Assembly (NCBI GenBank): GCA_910575035.1 | Contig: CAJTDL010000001.1 | Coordinates: forward strand, 1-64,000 | Length of the DNA stretch: 64,000 bases | Reading direction: 5' to 3' | Source: Lachnospiraceae bacterium | Lineage (GTDB): Bacteria > Bacillota > Clostridia > Lachnospirales > Lachnospiraceae | In this document: positions 28,901 through 37,385 of the stretch, in pieces | How the letters are laid out: each line of letters begins with the position of its first letter | Position numbering within the stretch: the stretch's first letter is position 1 | Made by a program: the position numbers and the translations under genes | The notes under the pieces: model-generated | Database searches by the model: none | What the model saw: only the letters and a program-made list of their open reading frames with translations | What the model was told of the DNA's origin: nothing

Positions 28901-30121
28901 CTGCCAGTCTGGGAAATAACTTTCTGCCATGCAATCCCCTATCGTTTCAAAACAATCCTCCACATCCCCCCAAATTTGCCCAGCTTCATCTGCCAGGGAT
29001 TTTAACTGTATTTCCTTTTCCCGCAATTCTTCCTTTTTGGCGTCGGCCTTCCCCTCCTTTTGCTGCAGGAGCCGGCGCTGTTCCCCTTCCTCCGCCAGCA
29101 GCTTTTCCTCCTGCTCCTTTAGCTTTGCAGCATCGCTTTCCTGCAGGCTGCGGTATTCTCCCTCCACTACCTTATGTTCATTTTCCAACGCCTGGTAATG
29201 GCTGCATTCCTCCGCCAAATCCTGCCGCGCCTCTGCCTGCTCCCGTTCCAGCCGCTCTGTATTTTTTTTCTTTTTTCCAAAAGCCTGTTCTGCTTCCAGG
29301 TAGCTCTCTGCCTTTTCCAGCAAAACAGCTTTATTATACTTATCATATACCTTTTGGATGTCTGCGGCTGCCTTCGCTGACTCCTCCATGGTATGCAGGT
29401 TTGTTTCCAAACCGTCCATATTTTCAATGGCTTCTGACATTGGCCGCAGGTCGTCCTCCGACAGAGTTTGTAAAGACCGGCTTAAAATCTCGTTGATGAC
29501 AGAAGGCTTGAAATCTTTAGAAAGCTTTGGCGTCCGAAGCTGGATCAGCAAAGCCAAAAGCTCCCGGTATTCCTCCACCGTTTCAAACCCAAAAAGCAAG
29601 TCATTGACACGCCCCTCATATTCCCCCTGGCTTTCAATCACGCTTCCCCCATCCCCAATCCGGTTCCGCAGTTCCGTCTTAGTAAGCGCCAGTTTTTCCG
29701 AGCTTCCCTTATATAAAAAGAAATCCTTCCCCACACGCCTCCCATCCTGGATATAAAAATACCAGGTTTCCAGCTTCTTCCCCTTCCTGGCGCGGATTCC
29801 CATTCCAAAGGTAAGGTAAGTCTCAGACTCTTCACGCTTAAACTCCATATACAGGTACCCTGTCCGTTCCTCCCGGGTATCCTCCTCCTCCAAAAGGTAG
29901 TTTTCCATTTTACGCGCCTTAGAGCCAAAGGGATCCAACCGCTCTGGCCGCATATTCCCATCCAGCAGCAAAGGCACAAAACTCTGCATCGTAACAGATT
30001 TCCCAGACCCGTTCGCCCCCCGCAGCAGCATGCGCCCATCCAAAAACTCATATTCCTGGTCCCCATAATACCAAAAGTCCACCAGCCCAATCCGGCTTCC
30101 AACCCACCGACTATTTCCCAT
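25925..30121 (-). CDS. jetC: Wadjet type II SMC-like ATPase JetC
   Basis: A 1398-residue SMC/MukB-like motor (TIGR02680 type). Walker A GANGSGKS is at residues 35-42. Very long coiled coils rich in Glu/Gln/Leu occupy about 230-480 and 740-1000, flanking a hinge region. The ABC signature FSGGEK is at about 1291-1296 and Walker B RIISLDEAF at about 1321-1329. GGAGG lies 5 nt upstream of the ATG. It is the loop-extruding core of the anti-plasmid complex and lies 57 nt after jetB in one transcription unit. Confidence 0.95.
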   Translation of the reverse strand: MGNSRWVGSRIGLVDFWYYGDQEYEFLDGRMLLRGANGSGKSVTMQSFVPLLLDGNMRPERLDPFGSKARKMENYLLEEEDTREERTGYLYMEFKREESETYLTFGMGIRARKGKKLETWYFYIQDGRRVGKDFFLYKGSSEKLALTKTELRNRIGDGGSVIESQGEYEGRVNDLLFGFETVEEYRELLALLIQLRTPKLSKDFKPSVINEILSRSLQTLSEDDLRPMSEAIENMDGLETNLHTMEESAKAAADIQKVYDKYNKAVLLEKAESYLEAEQAFGKKKKNTERLEREQAEARQDLAEECSHYQALENEHKVVEGEYRSLQESDAAKLKEQEEKLLAEEGEQRRLLQQKEGKADAKKEELREKEIQLKSLADEAGQIWGDVEDCFETIGDCMAESYFPDWQFLIQDLQKEKEKPYDFSFQEGLLKEYQKRIREGMDVLKQEADIKKKYGDTLQEMDLRKENRDAREKEWRQYEGMVQEQKGELTERIHVWSGQNTWIQLDTLALQQMDRQIEAFQYEDDYSEIRGAADQKRQETKDRLLDKRSLLERDFKLQEAEKQRVSEEIAKLEQAEEVEPERPAEVLQNREFLKTLGIPVVPFYRAVDFDSGLTQKQCNCLEAALSQMGILDALILDPDYREQILEMDQEGCDRYLFTDAPRLQKSLMELFTAENADSGDIVLYMQAQNILSGIGYPMAGNNSQRDAIPGKPIQNTSTWVDEDGHYGIGILEGTVSSRYVAKLIGTTAREQHRLSCIAQLKEDLQGIEEKMEGLAAAIQAENLHLEELQQEFAAFPRVDDLKVALREASRVSHLLEQAEEDVKRQLTILQEWEQKLKEIQIQAQETCGKIGLPNRLDAYQQEWDSLEEYWEEFRSMKELHGQYLNRLTLIEARNEQIEGLSMDLDDLMSEQFRMKQRLKVCQASLHSVREQLQLTDYEAVRERLERCRKRLNTLDGIPREKEISIERRSKLEKEIEYHEDRLEECRKEQQQADALRSQWCLVFSSEYGLGYVACDFMENMHGSNTQASENHTLQATAMSDMYDIAKKVQESLHGQLGSKTRYDLLSDLQNAYHEKRGVLSEYQLIIQNGIFGELAHSDLAHLPSERVSRIDIKAKYRGVDLPFLKLVSQLHADVENLSHLLSEKERELYEDILSNTISKKIRAKIHESNRWVEAMNRMMESMETSSGLTLSLKWQPKKADKEGQLDTKELVALLQTDAEIMRQEDIDKISGHFRSCIREARKLSKEESNLQSFHVIMREILDYRKWFEFQLYFQKAGEKKKEMTDRMFFTFSGGEKAMSMYVPLFSAVVAKYKGANMDAPRIISLDEAFAGVDEMNIKDMFRLMVHLELNFIINSQVLWGDYDTVPKLAIYHLIRPLNAKCVTVMKYVWNGKGKVLLE

Positions 30122-30178
30122 TGCATCCTCCTATTTGTGATCTTTTTATCCTGCGTGAAATGTATCAGTAATAAAACA

Positions 30179-31309
30179 TTAAGAACCCTTCGGAAAGCCC
30201 TCTGGATACTGTCCCGCCATCCGGCAAAACCCTCCGCGGATCCTTACCCGCCCATCCTGTATTTCCACAAATTCCATCCGTAAAAGATATTCCATCACTA
30301 CCCGGCAAAATTCTTTGGTGGTCATTTCCCGGTACATCTTCGCAAATCCTTCCTGGTACTCCTTCTTACAATGCTCAATTACATTTAAAAATTGGTTTTC
30401 CAACATCCACCCTTCATCCTGCATATTAATTTCCAGCTTCCCTTCCGCCGCCAGCTCCCGCACCAGATAGCTGCAGAGCAGGGCAATATCCGCCAAATTA
30501 TTCCCATCAGGAAAGTATTTCCCCATATTGCAGTCCTCTCCCAATACTAAAAATGCATGGTTCCGGTAAATCTGCAATTCACAGTCAAAATACCTGGAAA
30601 AATCCTTCTCCACATGCTTTTTCCCATAATTACGGATATACAGGAAATCTTCCTCTGTTTCCTCCGTCCGCTCCATCCCCATAGAAAGCAGCAGGCGGCG
30701 GTACACCCTCTGCCGCCGTATAATTCCCCGGTCCGCATCCATCCCAACCCAATCATCCCCAATAAATTCCTTCGGCGAAGTAACTCCCATAATATCCTTT
30801 GTAAAATTCCGCATAAAATAGCGCGAAACCCCTGTATTCAAATACAGCACATCCGCCTGGCTGTCATTCTTGAACCTGTCCTCACTGCCGTCATACACCT
30901 GCAGGATCCCGCATTTGACGCAATATTTCAGAACCTTCACCAAATACCTGCGGTTCTGGTAAACTGTCCAATCCAATGCGCCCTGCTTCCAGACACTCTG
31001 CATAAATTCCGTAAGCTGCGATAAAATAAACTGCCCGTCCACTTCCTTGTCCTCCAGGAACATCAGTGTCAGGCAAAAAAACACATACTCCATCTGTTCA
31101 TTAAATTCCATAATCCCCATCCAATTTTCCGGAACCGCAGGGATTTTCTCCAACTTCACCACATAAGGGTTCACAATCACATGGTACCCTAATTTCTCAC
31201 TTAAAAAATTCTGATATTTCCCAACCTCATCCTTTACCTGATAATACCCGTCCTTATCCACTGCCTTCACAAACCATCGGTTCGAAAGCAATTTCTCCAG
31301 TACATTCAT
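30179..31309 (-). CDS. jetB: Wadjet type II subunit JetB
   Basis: A 376-residue protein of the TIGR02678/DUF2398 family, equivalent to the MukE-like KITE subunit that bridges kleisin and SMC heads. It consists of predicted winged-helix segments (LEKLLSNRWFVKAVDKDGYY at the start, RGIIRRQRVYRRLLLSMGME in the middle). It lies between jetA (24 nt) and jetC (57 nt). Identification rests on sequence resemblance and on this diagnostic gene order. Confidence 0.9.
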   Translation of the reverse strand: MNVLEKLLSNRWFVKAVDKDGYYQVKDEVGKYQNFLSEKLGYHVIVNPYVVKLEKIPAVPENWMGIMEFNEQMEYVFFCLTLMFLEDKEVDGQFILSQLTEFMQSVWKQGALDWTVYQNRRYLVKVLKYCVKCGILQVYDGSEDRFKNDSQADVLYLNTGVSRYFMRNFTKDIMGVTSPKEFIGDDWVGMDADRGIIRRQRVYRRLLLSMGMERTEETEEDFLYIRNYGKKHVEKDFSRYFDCELQIYRNHAFLVLGEDCNMGKYFPDGNNLADIALLCSYLVRELAAEGKLEINMQDEGWMLENQFLNVIEHCKKEYQEGFAKMYREMTTKEFCRVVMEYLLRMEFVEIQDGRVRIRGGFCRMAGQYPEGFPKGS

Positions 31310-31333
31310 AGTTCCAAGAGCCTTTCCTATTAT

Positions 31334-32809
31334 TTAATCCTCAAAGCAAATTACAAATGCCGGCATCTCAAAGCTGCCATCTGTACATTCCAGCACACAG
31401 GTTTCTTCCCGGTTCCCTTCCAAATGGTATGTCCTCCCGTCCTCTGTCTTTGCCCTCCACTCTGCATTTTCCAGGGCTTTAGACAGCCACAGCAAAAAAG
31501 TATCCCGAATCTGCGGCTCAATCACAGGCAAGCAGGCAAACTCCAGCCGATTGTCCTGAATGTAACTGTCCAGCAAAGCCCGTTCCCGTTCCAACCGTTC
31601 CAGCATTTCCCGCCGAACCTTCTCCTGCTCTTTGGAACGGTCAGCAATCCCAGAACGCTTCGCTTTCTCCCGGTATGTCCGTACCCTGGGCGCCAGCTTC
31701 ACCACATAAGGCTCCTCCTCATAAATACCGCTGTAGATACTATCTGTAGCCCTTGCCAGATCACCCTTCAAATGCAGCGGCGCCTCCACTCCAAACACAC
31801 AGGCAGCCAGCCGATGGGCTTCATGGATCCCCTGGCATTCTGCAAACATTTCTGCAACCTTAAAATACTCTTCCCTTCGGTTCGCCCCCAGATTGCTCAT
31901 CTCGCTCAGCCTGGCAGCATACCGGGTAATCTTTCGAATAATCTCATTGGTGGCGTCAAACACCTTAACCGCCTCTGCCTCCTTATTCCCCTTACTCACA
32001 AACCATTCCTCAATACTTGCCCATTTCCCATGCATCCGCTCCCAGATGGCTTCCCGATTCACCTGGACGTCAATCCGCGGAATATTCATCTCATATTCCA
32101 CAACCTTCTCCAAAACCCCATCCATCTGGGCAGGATCTGCATTCTTAATATAAATTTCTATTATGGTGGTATTTTGCTGTAATGCTTTCACGAACGTGCG
32201 CAGATATTCGGTCAGATGGTTCTTAAACACCAGAAATTCCTGGGTGCGCATCAATTCCTCTGCCCTTGCGCTGTTTAAGGCGCGCATATAATCCTGGTAA
32301 TTTTGGTTCAGGCGTACAAAGTCATTTTCCAGCCCCTGCCACCAGCTATAAGCCTGTTCAACAGAGGCATCCTGCATCTGAGAGAGCCTGGACAGCGCCT
32401 CTTTGATCCGCTCCAACAACGTAGGCTCCAAGGATGCGCCTTCCACAAACAGATTTTCCAGGCGGATGACCATTCGCTCAATCTCCACCGTATATTCAGA
32501 TAACTGATACTGATACTTTCGGTTCTTAAATTCTTCCAGTGTCCTGACATTCTTAGAATCCTGGATAGTCACCAGATTTCCCCAACTGGCCAGCGTCGCC
32601 AGGTCCTGCTGGCATTGCTCTTTGGTATAGCCAGAAAAATAGGGATCCTGCCGCAGTTCCTCAAAAACATCCTCCTGATAGAGCCAATACTTCATCCGCT
32701 CATATTTCAAATAAAACAGCCGGAGTATGGGACGGTATCTGTCGGTATTCTCTACATTCAGATAATTTGCTTCCCTTACTGGCTTTCGTAATTGCTCTGT
32801 AATATGCAT
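31334..32809 (-). CDS. jetA: Wadjet type II subunit JetA
   Basis: A 491-residue protein of the TIGR02677/DUF2397 family, the MukF-like kleisin of Wadjet. The N-terminal segment (YRPILRLFYLKYERMKYWLY, then EELRQDPYF) and the LATLASWGNLV winged-helix motif are typical. AGGAAA lies upstream of the ATG at 32809. It is the first gene of the jetABCD unit; the promoter should lie in 32810-33000 on the minus strand, an AT-rich stretch with TATACT and TATTAT candidates but no clear -35. Confidence 0.9.
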   Translation of the reverse strand: MHITEQLRKPVREANYLNVENTDRYRPILRLFYLKYERMKYWLYQEDVFEELRQDPYFSGYTKEQCQQDLATLASWGNLVTIQDSKNVRTLEEFKNRKYQYQLSEYTVEIERMVIRLENLFVEGASLEPTLLERIKEALSRLSQMQDASVEQAYSWWQGLENDFVRLNQNYQDYMRALNSARAEELMRTQEFLVFKNHLTEYLRTFVKALQQNTTIIEIYIKNADPAQMDGVLEKVVEYEMNIPRIDVQVNREAIWERMHGKWASIEEWFVSKGNKEAEAVKVFDATNEIIRKITRYAARLSEMSNLGANRREEYFKVAEMFAECQGIHEAHRLAACVFGVEAPLHLKGDLARATDSIYSGIYEEEPYVVKLAPRVRTYREKAKRSGIADRSKEQEKVRREMLERLERERALLDSYIQDNRLEFACLPVIEPQIRDTFLLWLSKALENAEWRAKTEDGRTYHLEGNREETCVLECTDGSFEMPAFVICFED

Positions 32810-33102
32810 GCGATTTCCTCACTCAGAGATTCTTCCCTGAAAACGTTTAAACGATAGCTTCCGGATTTTATGTTCCTTAAATCTACAATCACAGAATCGT
32901 AAAATCCCTTTTCTATCTATAATATAGTATATCCGGCAGCAGGATTCAAGAGCCAACTTAGAACTTTGGAAGGAGTTGTAAATTGGAAAATATTATAAAA
33001 GTGCATTATATCTATTATAAAGGTATTGCATTATAGTGTATAGTTGCTCATAATGTGATTATCAGATCTGAATTAAAAATCTTAACTAGGAAGGAAATGA
33101 AA
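32810..33102. promoter_or_regulatory. divergent intergenic region between jetA and padR
   Basis: This AT-rich region separates the minus-strand jet operon from the plus-strand padR gene. Near padR there are two similar motifs, GTGCATTATATCT and TTGCATTATAGTG (33000-33045), that could be operator sites for the PadR-type protein. No gene is seen. Confidence 0.35.
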
Positions 33103-33477
33103 GTGGGTACAAGTCTAAAGAAAGGCAAACAAAATATTGAGATGATTCTTTTGAGTATACTGATGGATGGCGATTATTATGGCTATCAGCTTACACAATT
33201 GATTAACAGATATTCAAATAAATTAATTGAAATACCGGAAAGTTCTCTATATCCAGCGCTCTATCGCTTGTTGGAAAAGGGATATGTAAGTGATAAAAAA
33301 GTAAAGGTAAAAGTCAGACAGCAAAGGATTTATTACCATATCGAACCGGCGGGCTATGAATATTATCAAACTTTACTGGATGAATATAACCGGCTTAATA
33401 ATGGAATACATAATATTTTGAATAGAACTGAAATAGTAGAAAGTGATAATCTTGGTGAATTGAAAGGAGACTTATGA
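33103..33477 (+). CDS. PadR family transcriptional regulator
   Basis: A 124-residue winged-helix repressor. The PadR core is clear: IEMILLSILMDGDYYGYQLTQ, IPESSLYPALYRLLEKGYV and the Arg-rich RQQRIYYHIEPAGYEYY wing. I start at GTG 33103, 7 nt after AAGGA; an ATG at 33097 is too close to the same site, and a GTG at 33055 would add an atypical extension. Its stop overlaps the ATG of the next open frame (ATGA), the usual coupling of padR with a HAAS/DUF1700 membrane gene. That partner is broken here, so the regulator may be orphaned. Confidence 0.88.
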   Translation: MGTSLKKGKQNIEMILLSILMDGDYYGYQLTQLINRYSNKLIEIPESSLYPALYRLLEKGYVSDKKVKVKVRQQRIYYHIEPAGYEYYQTLLDEYNRLNNGIHNILNRTEIVESDNLGELKGDL

Positions 33478-33746
33478 GCACAACAAAAAAATATTTGTGA
33501 AGTGTATGTTCTTCGTTTCCAATGTTTCGTAAGAATGAAAAGCGATTTTTTGATGAATTTAAGTTGGCAGTTGGTGAATATGAATCACTTTATCCTGAGT
33601 GCAGTATGAATGATTTGGATAAGAAATTTGGGACACCGAAAGAGATAGTTATAGAATATTTTAACAATATGGATTCAGAAAAATATCTTTCAACAATGCA
33701 TAAATCATTGTACATTAAAATAGGCTCAGTAACAGCACTTGTCTAA
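33474..33746 (+). pseudogene. broken HAAS (DUF1700-like) membrane protein gene
   Basis: Translation from the ATG at 33474 gives MSTTKKYL, then an in-frame TGA at 33498-33500, then the continuation SVCSSFPMFRKNEKRFFDEF and VGEYESLYPECSMNDLDKKF, the HAAS domain that normally accompanies PadR. The frame ends at 33746 before the transmembrane part that such proteins carry. Both an early stop and a 3' truncation therefore inactivate it. Confidence 0.75.
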
Positions 33747-33782
33747 AGCTTAGGGAAAAATGATTCTTTCCTTTGTAATGGC

Positions 33783-34225
33783 ATGATGCTTACACTATCT
33801 GTCTCAACATCAGTTTTTGCGCTTACACCTTCAAATACAACAAGTGCAGCACAGAGAAACAAAATGGCAAAGAACTGGACGTATAGATCGCGGGGCTATG
33901 CAGAACAAAACTGCTTATCATACACAATTGGAAAGGGTAATGTATGAACCTGGCCTTGGGGTGCAAGTAATCCCACGAAGGCTCAATCGCAGGCATATTA
34001 AAAAAACAGGAATATACGAAATTTATGAATGGGAATGTTGCAGAGCCTCTTCCAAAGATAGAAGTTTATGCTTATATATTGAACAGCGGTATTACTCATT
34101 TTGCGAAACAATACAGCGGCGGCTCAATTGCAAAATGGGGATCATGCGAGAAATTTTCAAGTAACAGTGCGAATCCGTATACGAATTATGTTTATGGCAA
34201 GTTATCATACAGATATTGCAAGTAA
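33783..34225 (+). pseudogene. decayed small secreted protein gene
   Basis: Read from 33783 the frame gives a signal-peptide-like MMLTLSVSTSVFALTPSNTT, continues through KNWTYRSRGYAEQNCLSYTI, meets a TGA at 33945-33947 and resumes TWPWGASNPTKAQSQAY. A frameshift at the A-run near 34000 leads into the third piece, NGNVAEPLPKIEVYAYILNS to YTNYVYGKLSYRY. Together these make one secreted protein of about 145 residues of a family I do not name. It is disrupted by one nonsense and one frameshift mutation. Confidence 0.65.
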
Positions 34226-34246
34226 AATTTGGAAAAAAAAGACAAT

Positions 34247-34598
34247 ATGTCATTAATTAAAAAAGCGTTCATTGTTTTTGCTTTAGCGGGAGTATTGATC
34301 GTAGGCGGAGTTGCGATGAACAAGAAAGAAGCGTCGGCTGCTGAACAGGTTCAAATAAATATGGAAAAAATTGACAAGTCAATCCAACGTGAAACTAGGG
34401 AGCATACGGATCTTTCATTTATTTCTAATCCTTATGATTATATCCGGGATAGTGAATACTATGACAATACTTGAAAACCCGGACGGCTGTGGCTGGGAAA
34501 ATGCGAAAGAGTTTTCTGGTGAATGGGCAACAATAAAGGCAGAAGCAAATGTAAGAGTAGAGAAGATTATTTTGAGTTTTATCCTTATCTGGCACTAG
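34247..34598 (+). pseudogene. decayed exported peptide gene
   Basis: The ATG at 34247 opens MSLIKKAFIVFALAGVLIVG, a signal peptide, followed by SFISNPYDYIRDSEYYDNT and a stop at 34474. The next frame continues with LENPDGCGWENAKEFSGEW, so a frameshift near 34465 probably split one reading frame. Secreted; function unknown. Confidence 0.5.
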
Positions 34599-35039
34599 GA
34601 TTCAAGAGCCTAACGCATGTTTATTGTAATGTGATTGCAAAAAAAACAGAAAGCATTTCTGACAATCAAGATGAGATATGATGCTTGAGGGCAGCAGTCA
34701 CTTTCCGTCAGGGCGGTATAAGAGCCGCATTAAGAAACCCATTTTAGGTTTCAACACCATGTTTTTTATAAGTTTATATAGTTCAATGTACCTTACGCCA
34801 GCTTGTTTTCTGCCTTTTTTGTTCTAAAAAAATTTGTCAAAAAAAGTTTTTAGGGATTGCTCTTTGGTGCATGAAATGTCATCAAGTACAGTATATATGA
34901 ATTTCCGTGTGGCACTCCCGATAATTGGGAATTATCGGAAAGCAGTATCATTTTTATGGTGTAGGGGTTGGGAAATGTGGTATACTATGATAAAAAGATA
35001 GAATTTAGCCAGAATGGGAGGTTATTGCCAGCGATAGAC
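34599..35039. other. intergenic remnant region
   Basis: No convincing gene. A perfect 9-bp inverted repeat, CCGATAATT/AATTATCGG with a 3-nt spacer, lies at 34918-34938. Its role is unknown. Confidence 0.4.
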
Positions 35040-35211
35040 CGCTTGGACAAGGGGCATTCCTTTCCATTCTCTTGAGGGATTGCCATAAATATTGATTGCC
35101 GACAGGAAAAATAGTATATGACTGCTAGGCCTAGGAAATAAATGAAATTTTAAGCCGCAGACACTTTGAAAAAGGGAGATACCCAAAGAGATGGACATAT
35201 AAGTCCATTGT
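35040..35211 (+). repeat. decayed second copy of the IS3 left-end array
   Basis: This stretch matches the left end of the IS3 element at 38198-38345 in order: ACAAGG, AGGGATTGC, ATTGATTGCCG versus TTGATTACCG, ATATGACTGCTAGG versus ATATGATCGCTAGG, and then CACTTTGAAAAAGGGAGATA and ATGGACA. It stops where the duplicated nuclease unit begins (35212). It is best read as a truncated relic of a related insertion. Confidence 0.7.
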
Positions 35212-35252
35212 ATCTATACCAAATTGTAGACAGGGGGAAGGGGGAGAGACAT

Positions 35253-36167
35253 ATGGAAGACACAAAGATACAGTGGCATCCGGGATTCGTGGCGGCAATG
35301 AGCCTGGAATTCAAAAGTGACAGAGAGAGCCTGATATTCCAGAAGGAACGCAACCTGAACACGAAGCCGTTAGAGGTTGACCTGCTGGTCATAAAGAAGG
35401 AGGCTTCCGCCAGAATAGAGAATGAGATTGGGGGCTTCTTCCGTGGTCATAATATTATGGAATACAAATCCCCGGAAGATGTGCTTAACATAGATGTCCT
35501 TTACAAAGCCATCGCATATGCGGCGCTTTATAAGTCATACGGAAAGTCTGTGGATGAGAGGGAGGCGGATGACATAACAGTCACGCTAGTAAGGGAAGGC
35601 AAGCCCAAAGGGCTGTTTGGGCACTTGGAAAAGCAGGGAAACCCTTTATCCCAGCCATATAAAGGCATTTACTATGTAGGGGGGCATTGCCTGTTCCCAA
35701 TACAAATTGTAGTCACGAAGGAGCTGGACGGGGAAGCGCATGCATGGCTGAAAGCCTTATCAAGGAAGGTGGAGGAAGAGGCGGCGAAGAGGCTCCTGGA
35801 AAAGATAAAGGGACTGACAGAAAAGGAAGACAAGGACATGGCGGATTCAGTCTTAAGGGTCATGCTGGAGGCGAATGGGCAGATTGTAGAGAAATGGAAA
35901 GGGGATGCAGATATGTTTGAGGCATTAATGGAAATCATGGAGCCGCAGATACAAATGCGGGAGAAAAAAGTATGGGAAGAGGGAAGAAGAGAAGGGATGG
36001 AAGAGGGGAGAAGAGAAGGGATGGAAGAGGGGAGGAAGGAAGGCATCCAAGTAATAGCAGGGACATTAAGGGAGCTTGGGCAAAGGGATGAATACATAAG
36101 AAAAGTAATAATGAAAAAATACGGTATCCCAGAAGAAAAAGCGGAAGAATATTTAGGAATAGTGTGA
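35253..36167 (+). CDS. Rpn-like PD-(D/E)XK nuclease/transposase-related protein, copy 1
   Basis: A 304-residue protein starting MEDTKIQWHPGFVAAMSLEF behind GGGGGAGAG; a longer frame from 35166 has no ribosome binding site. Residues ~40-100 contain ENEIGGFFRGHNIMEYKSPE, a PD-(D/E)XK-like core (E...ExK), then an alpha/beta region. The C-terminal ~60 residues are a charged helix with repeated (G)RREGMEE units and a closing YIRKVIMKKYGIPEEKAEEY. This layout resembles the Rpn/PDDEXK-type proteins common in Lachnospiraceae, which are linked to DNA cleavage and horizontal transfer. Function here is inferred; the gene is immediately followed by its duplicate. Confidence 0.7.
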   Translation: MEDTKIQWHPGFVAAMSLEFKSDRESLIFQKERNLNTKPLEVDLLVIKKEASARIENEIGGFFRGHNIMEYKSPEDVLNIDVLYKAIAYAALYKSYGKSVDEREADDITVTLVREGKPKGLFGHLEKQGNPLSQPYKGIYYVGGHCLFPIQIVVTKELDGEAHAWLKALSRKVEEEAAKRLLEKIKGLTEKEDKDMADSVLRVMLEANGQIVEKWKGDADMFEALMEIMEPQIQMREKKVWEEGRREGMEEGRREGMEEGRKEGIQVIAGTLRELGQRDEYIRKVIMKKYGIPEEKAEEYLGIV

Positions 36168-36281
36168 TATTTAGGGTGACAAGGATGGAATAACCATTAA
36201 GAATCCCTAAATGGGGTACGCCCCTAACAGAGCGTGCCCTATCTATACCAAATTGTAGACAGGGGGAAGGGGGAGAGACAT

Positions 36282-37184
36282 ATGGAAGACACAAAGATAC
36301 AGTGGCATCCGGGATTTGTGGCGGCAATGAGCCTGGAATTCAAAAGTGACAGGGAGAGCCTGATATTCCAGAAGGAACACAACCTGAACACGAAGCCATT
36401 AGAGGTTGACCTGCTGGTCATAAAGAAGGAGGCTTCCGCCAGAATAGAGAATGAGATTGGGGGCTTCTTCCGTGGTCATAATATTATGGAATACAAATCC
36501 CCAGAAGATGTGCTTAACATAGATGTCCTTTACAAAGCCATCGCATATGCGGCGCTTTATAAGTCATACGGAAAGTCTGTGGATGAGAGGGAGGCGGATG
36601 ACATAACAGTCACGCTAGTAAGGGAAGGCAAGCCCAAAGGGCTGTTTGGGCACTTGGAAAAGCAGGGAAACCCTTTATCCCAGCCATATAAAGGCATTTA
36701 CTATGTAGGGGGGCATTGCCTGTTCCCAATACAAATTGTAGTCACGAAGGAGCTGGACGGGGAAGCGCATGCATGGCTGAAAGCCTTATCAAGGAAGGTG
36801 GAGGAAGAGGCGGCGAAGAGGCTCCTGGAAAAGATAAAGGGACTGACAGAAAAGGAAGACAAGGACATGGCGGATTCAGTCTTAAGGGTCATGCTGGAGG
36901 CGAATGGGCAGATTGTAGAGAAATGGAAAGGGGATGCAGATATGTTTGAGGCATTGATGGAGATCATGGAGCCGCAGATACAAATGCGGGAGAAAAAAGT
37001 ATGGGAAGAGGGGATTGAGAAAGGGAGGAAAGAAGGGATGGAAGAGGGGAGGAAGGAAGGCATCCAAGTAATAGTAGGGACATTAAGGGAGCTTGGGCAA
37101 AGGGATGAATACATAAGAAAAGTAATAATGAAAAAATACGGTATCCCAGAAGAAAAAGCGGAAGAATATTTAGGAATAATGTGA
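36282..37184 (+). CDS. Rpn-like PD-(D/E)XK nuclease/transposase-related protein, copy 2
   Basis: A 300-residue near-identical duplicate of the preceding protein (changes such as ERNLNT to EHNLNT and V to M at the end). The difference in length comes from the C-terminal charged repeat, which has lost one unit and reads EEGIEKGRKEGMEEGRKEG. The same ribosome binding site, GGGGGAGAG, precedes the ATG. Both copies keep the putative catalytic EYK, so both may be functional. Confidence 0.7.
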   Translation: MEDTKIQWHPGFVAAMSLEFKSDRESLIFQKEHNLNTKPLEVDLLVIKKEASARIENEIGGFFRGHNIMEYKSPEDVLNIDVLYKAIAYAALYKSYGKSVDEREADDITVTLVREGKPKGLFGHLEKQGNPLSQPYKGIYYVGGHCLFPIQIVVTKELDGEAHAWLKALSRKVEEEAAKRLLEKIKGLTEKEDKDMADSVLRVMLEANGQIVEKWKGDADMFEALMEIMEPQIQMREKKVWEEGIEKGRKEGMEEGRKEGIQVIVGTLRELGQRDEYIRKVIMKKYGIPEEKAEEYLGIM

Positions 37185-37385
37185 TATTTAGAGTGCCAAA
37201 GATGGAATAACCATTAGGAATCCCTAAATGGGTACGCCCCCTAAAAGAGCGTGTCCTAAAGTGGTAAATATGAAACAATTTACAGGGCTAACGGAGCCCG
37301 TGCAAAGCGGGGATTAAATCAGTATGCGCGGATTTAAGAAGGATGATAGAAGAGGGCGGCCGCATATGCTATCCTTCTGTTCCGT

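Larger units (their letters stand above)
35212..37257 (+). repeat. tandem duplication of a ~1.03-kb gene unit
   Basis: Unit 1 (35212-36240) and unit 2 (36241-37257) start with the same ATCTATACCAAATTGTAGAC and run in register through the whole nuclease gene and ~75 nt of downstream sequence ending AGAGCGTG(C/T)CCT. Differences are a few substitutions and a short in-frame deletion in the coding repeats, indicating a recent event. Confidence 0.95.

Noticed and set aside
25099-29756. Many plus-strand open frames opposite jetC and jetD
   Set aside because: All are shadows of the well-supported minus-strand Wadjet genes.
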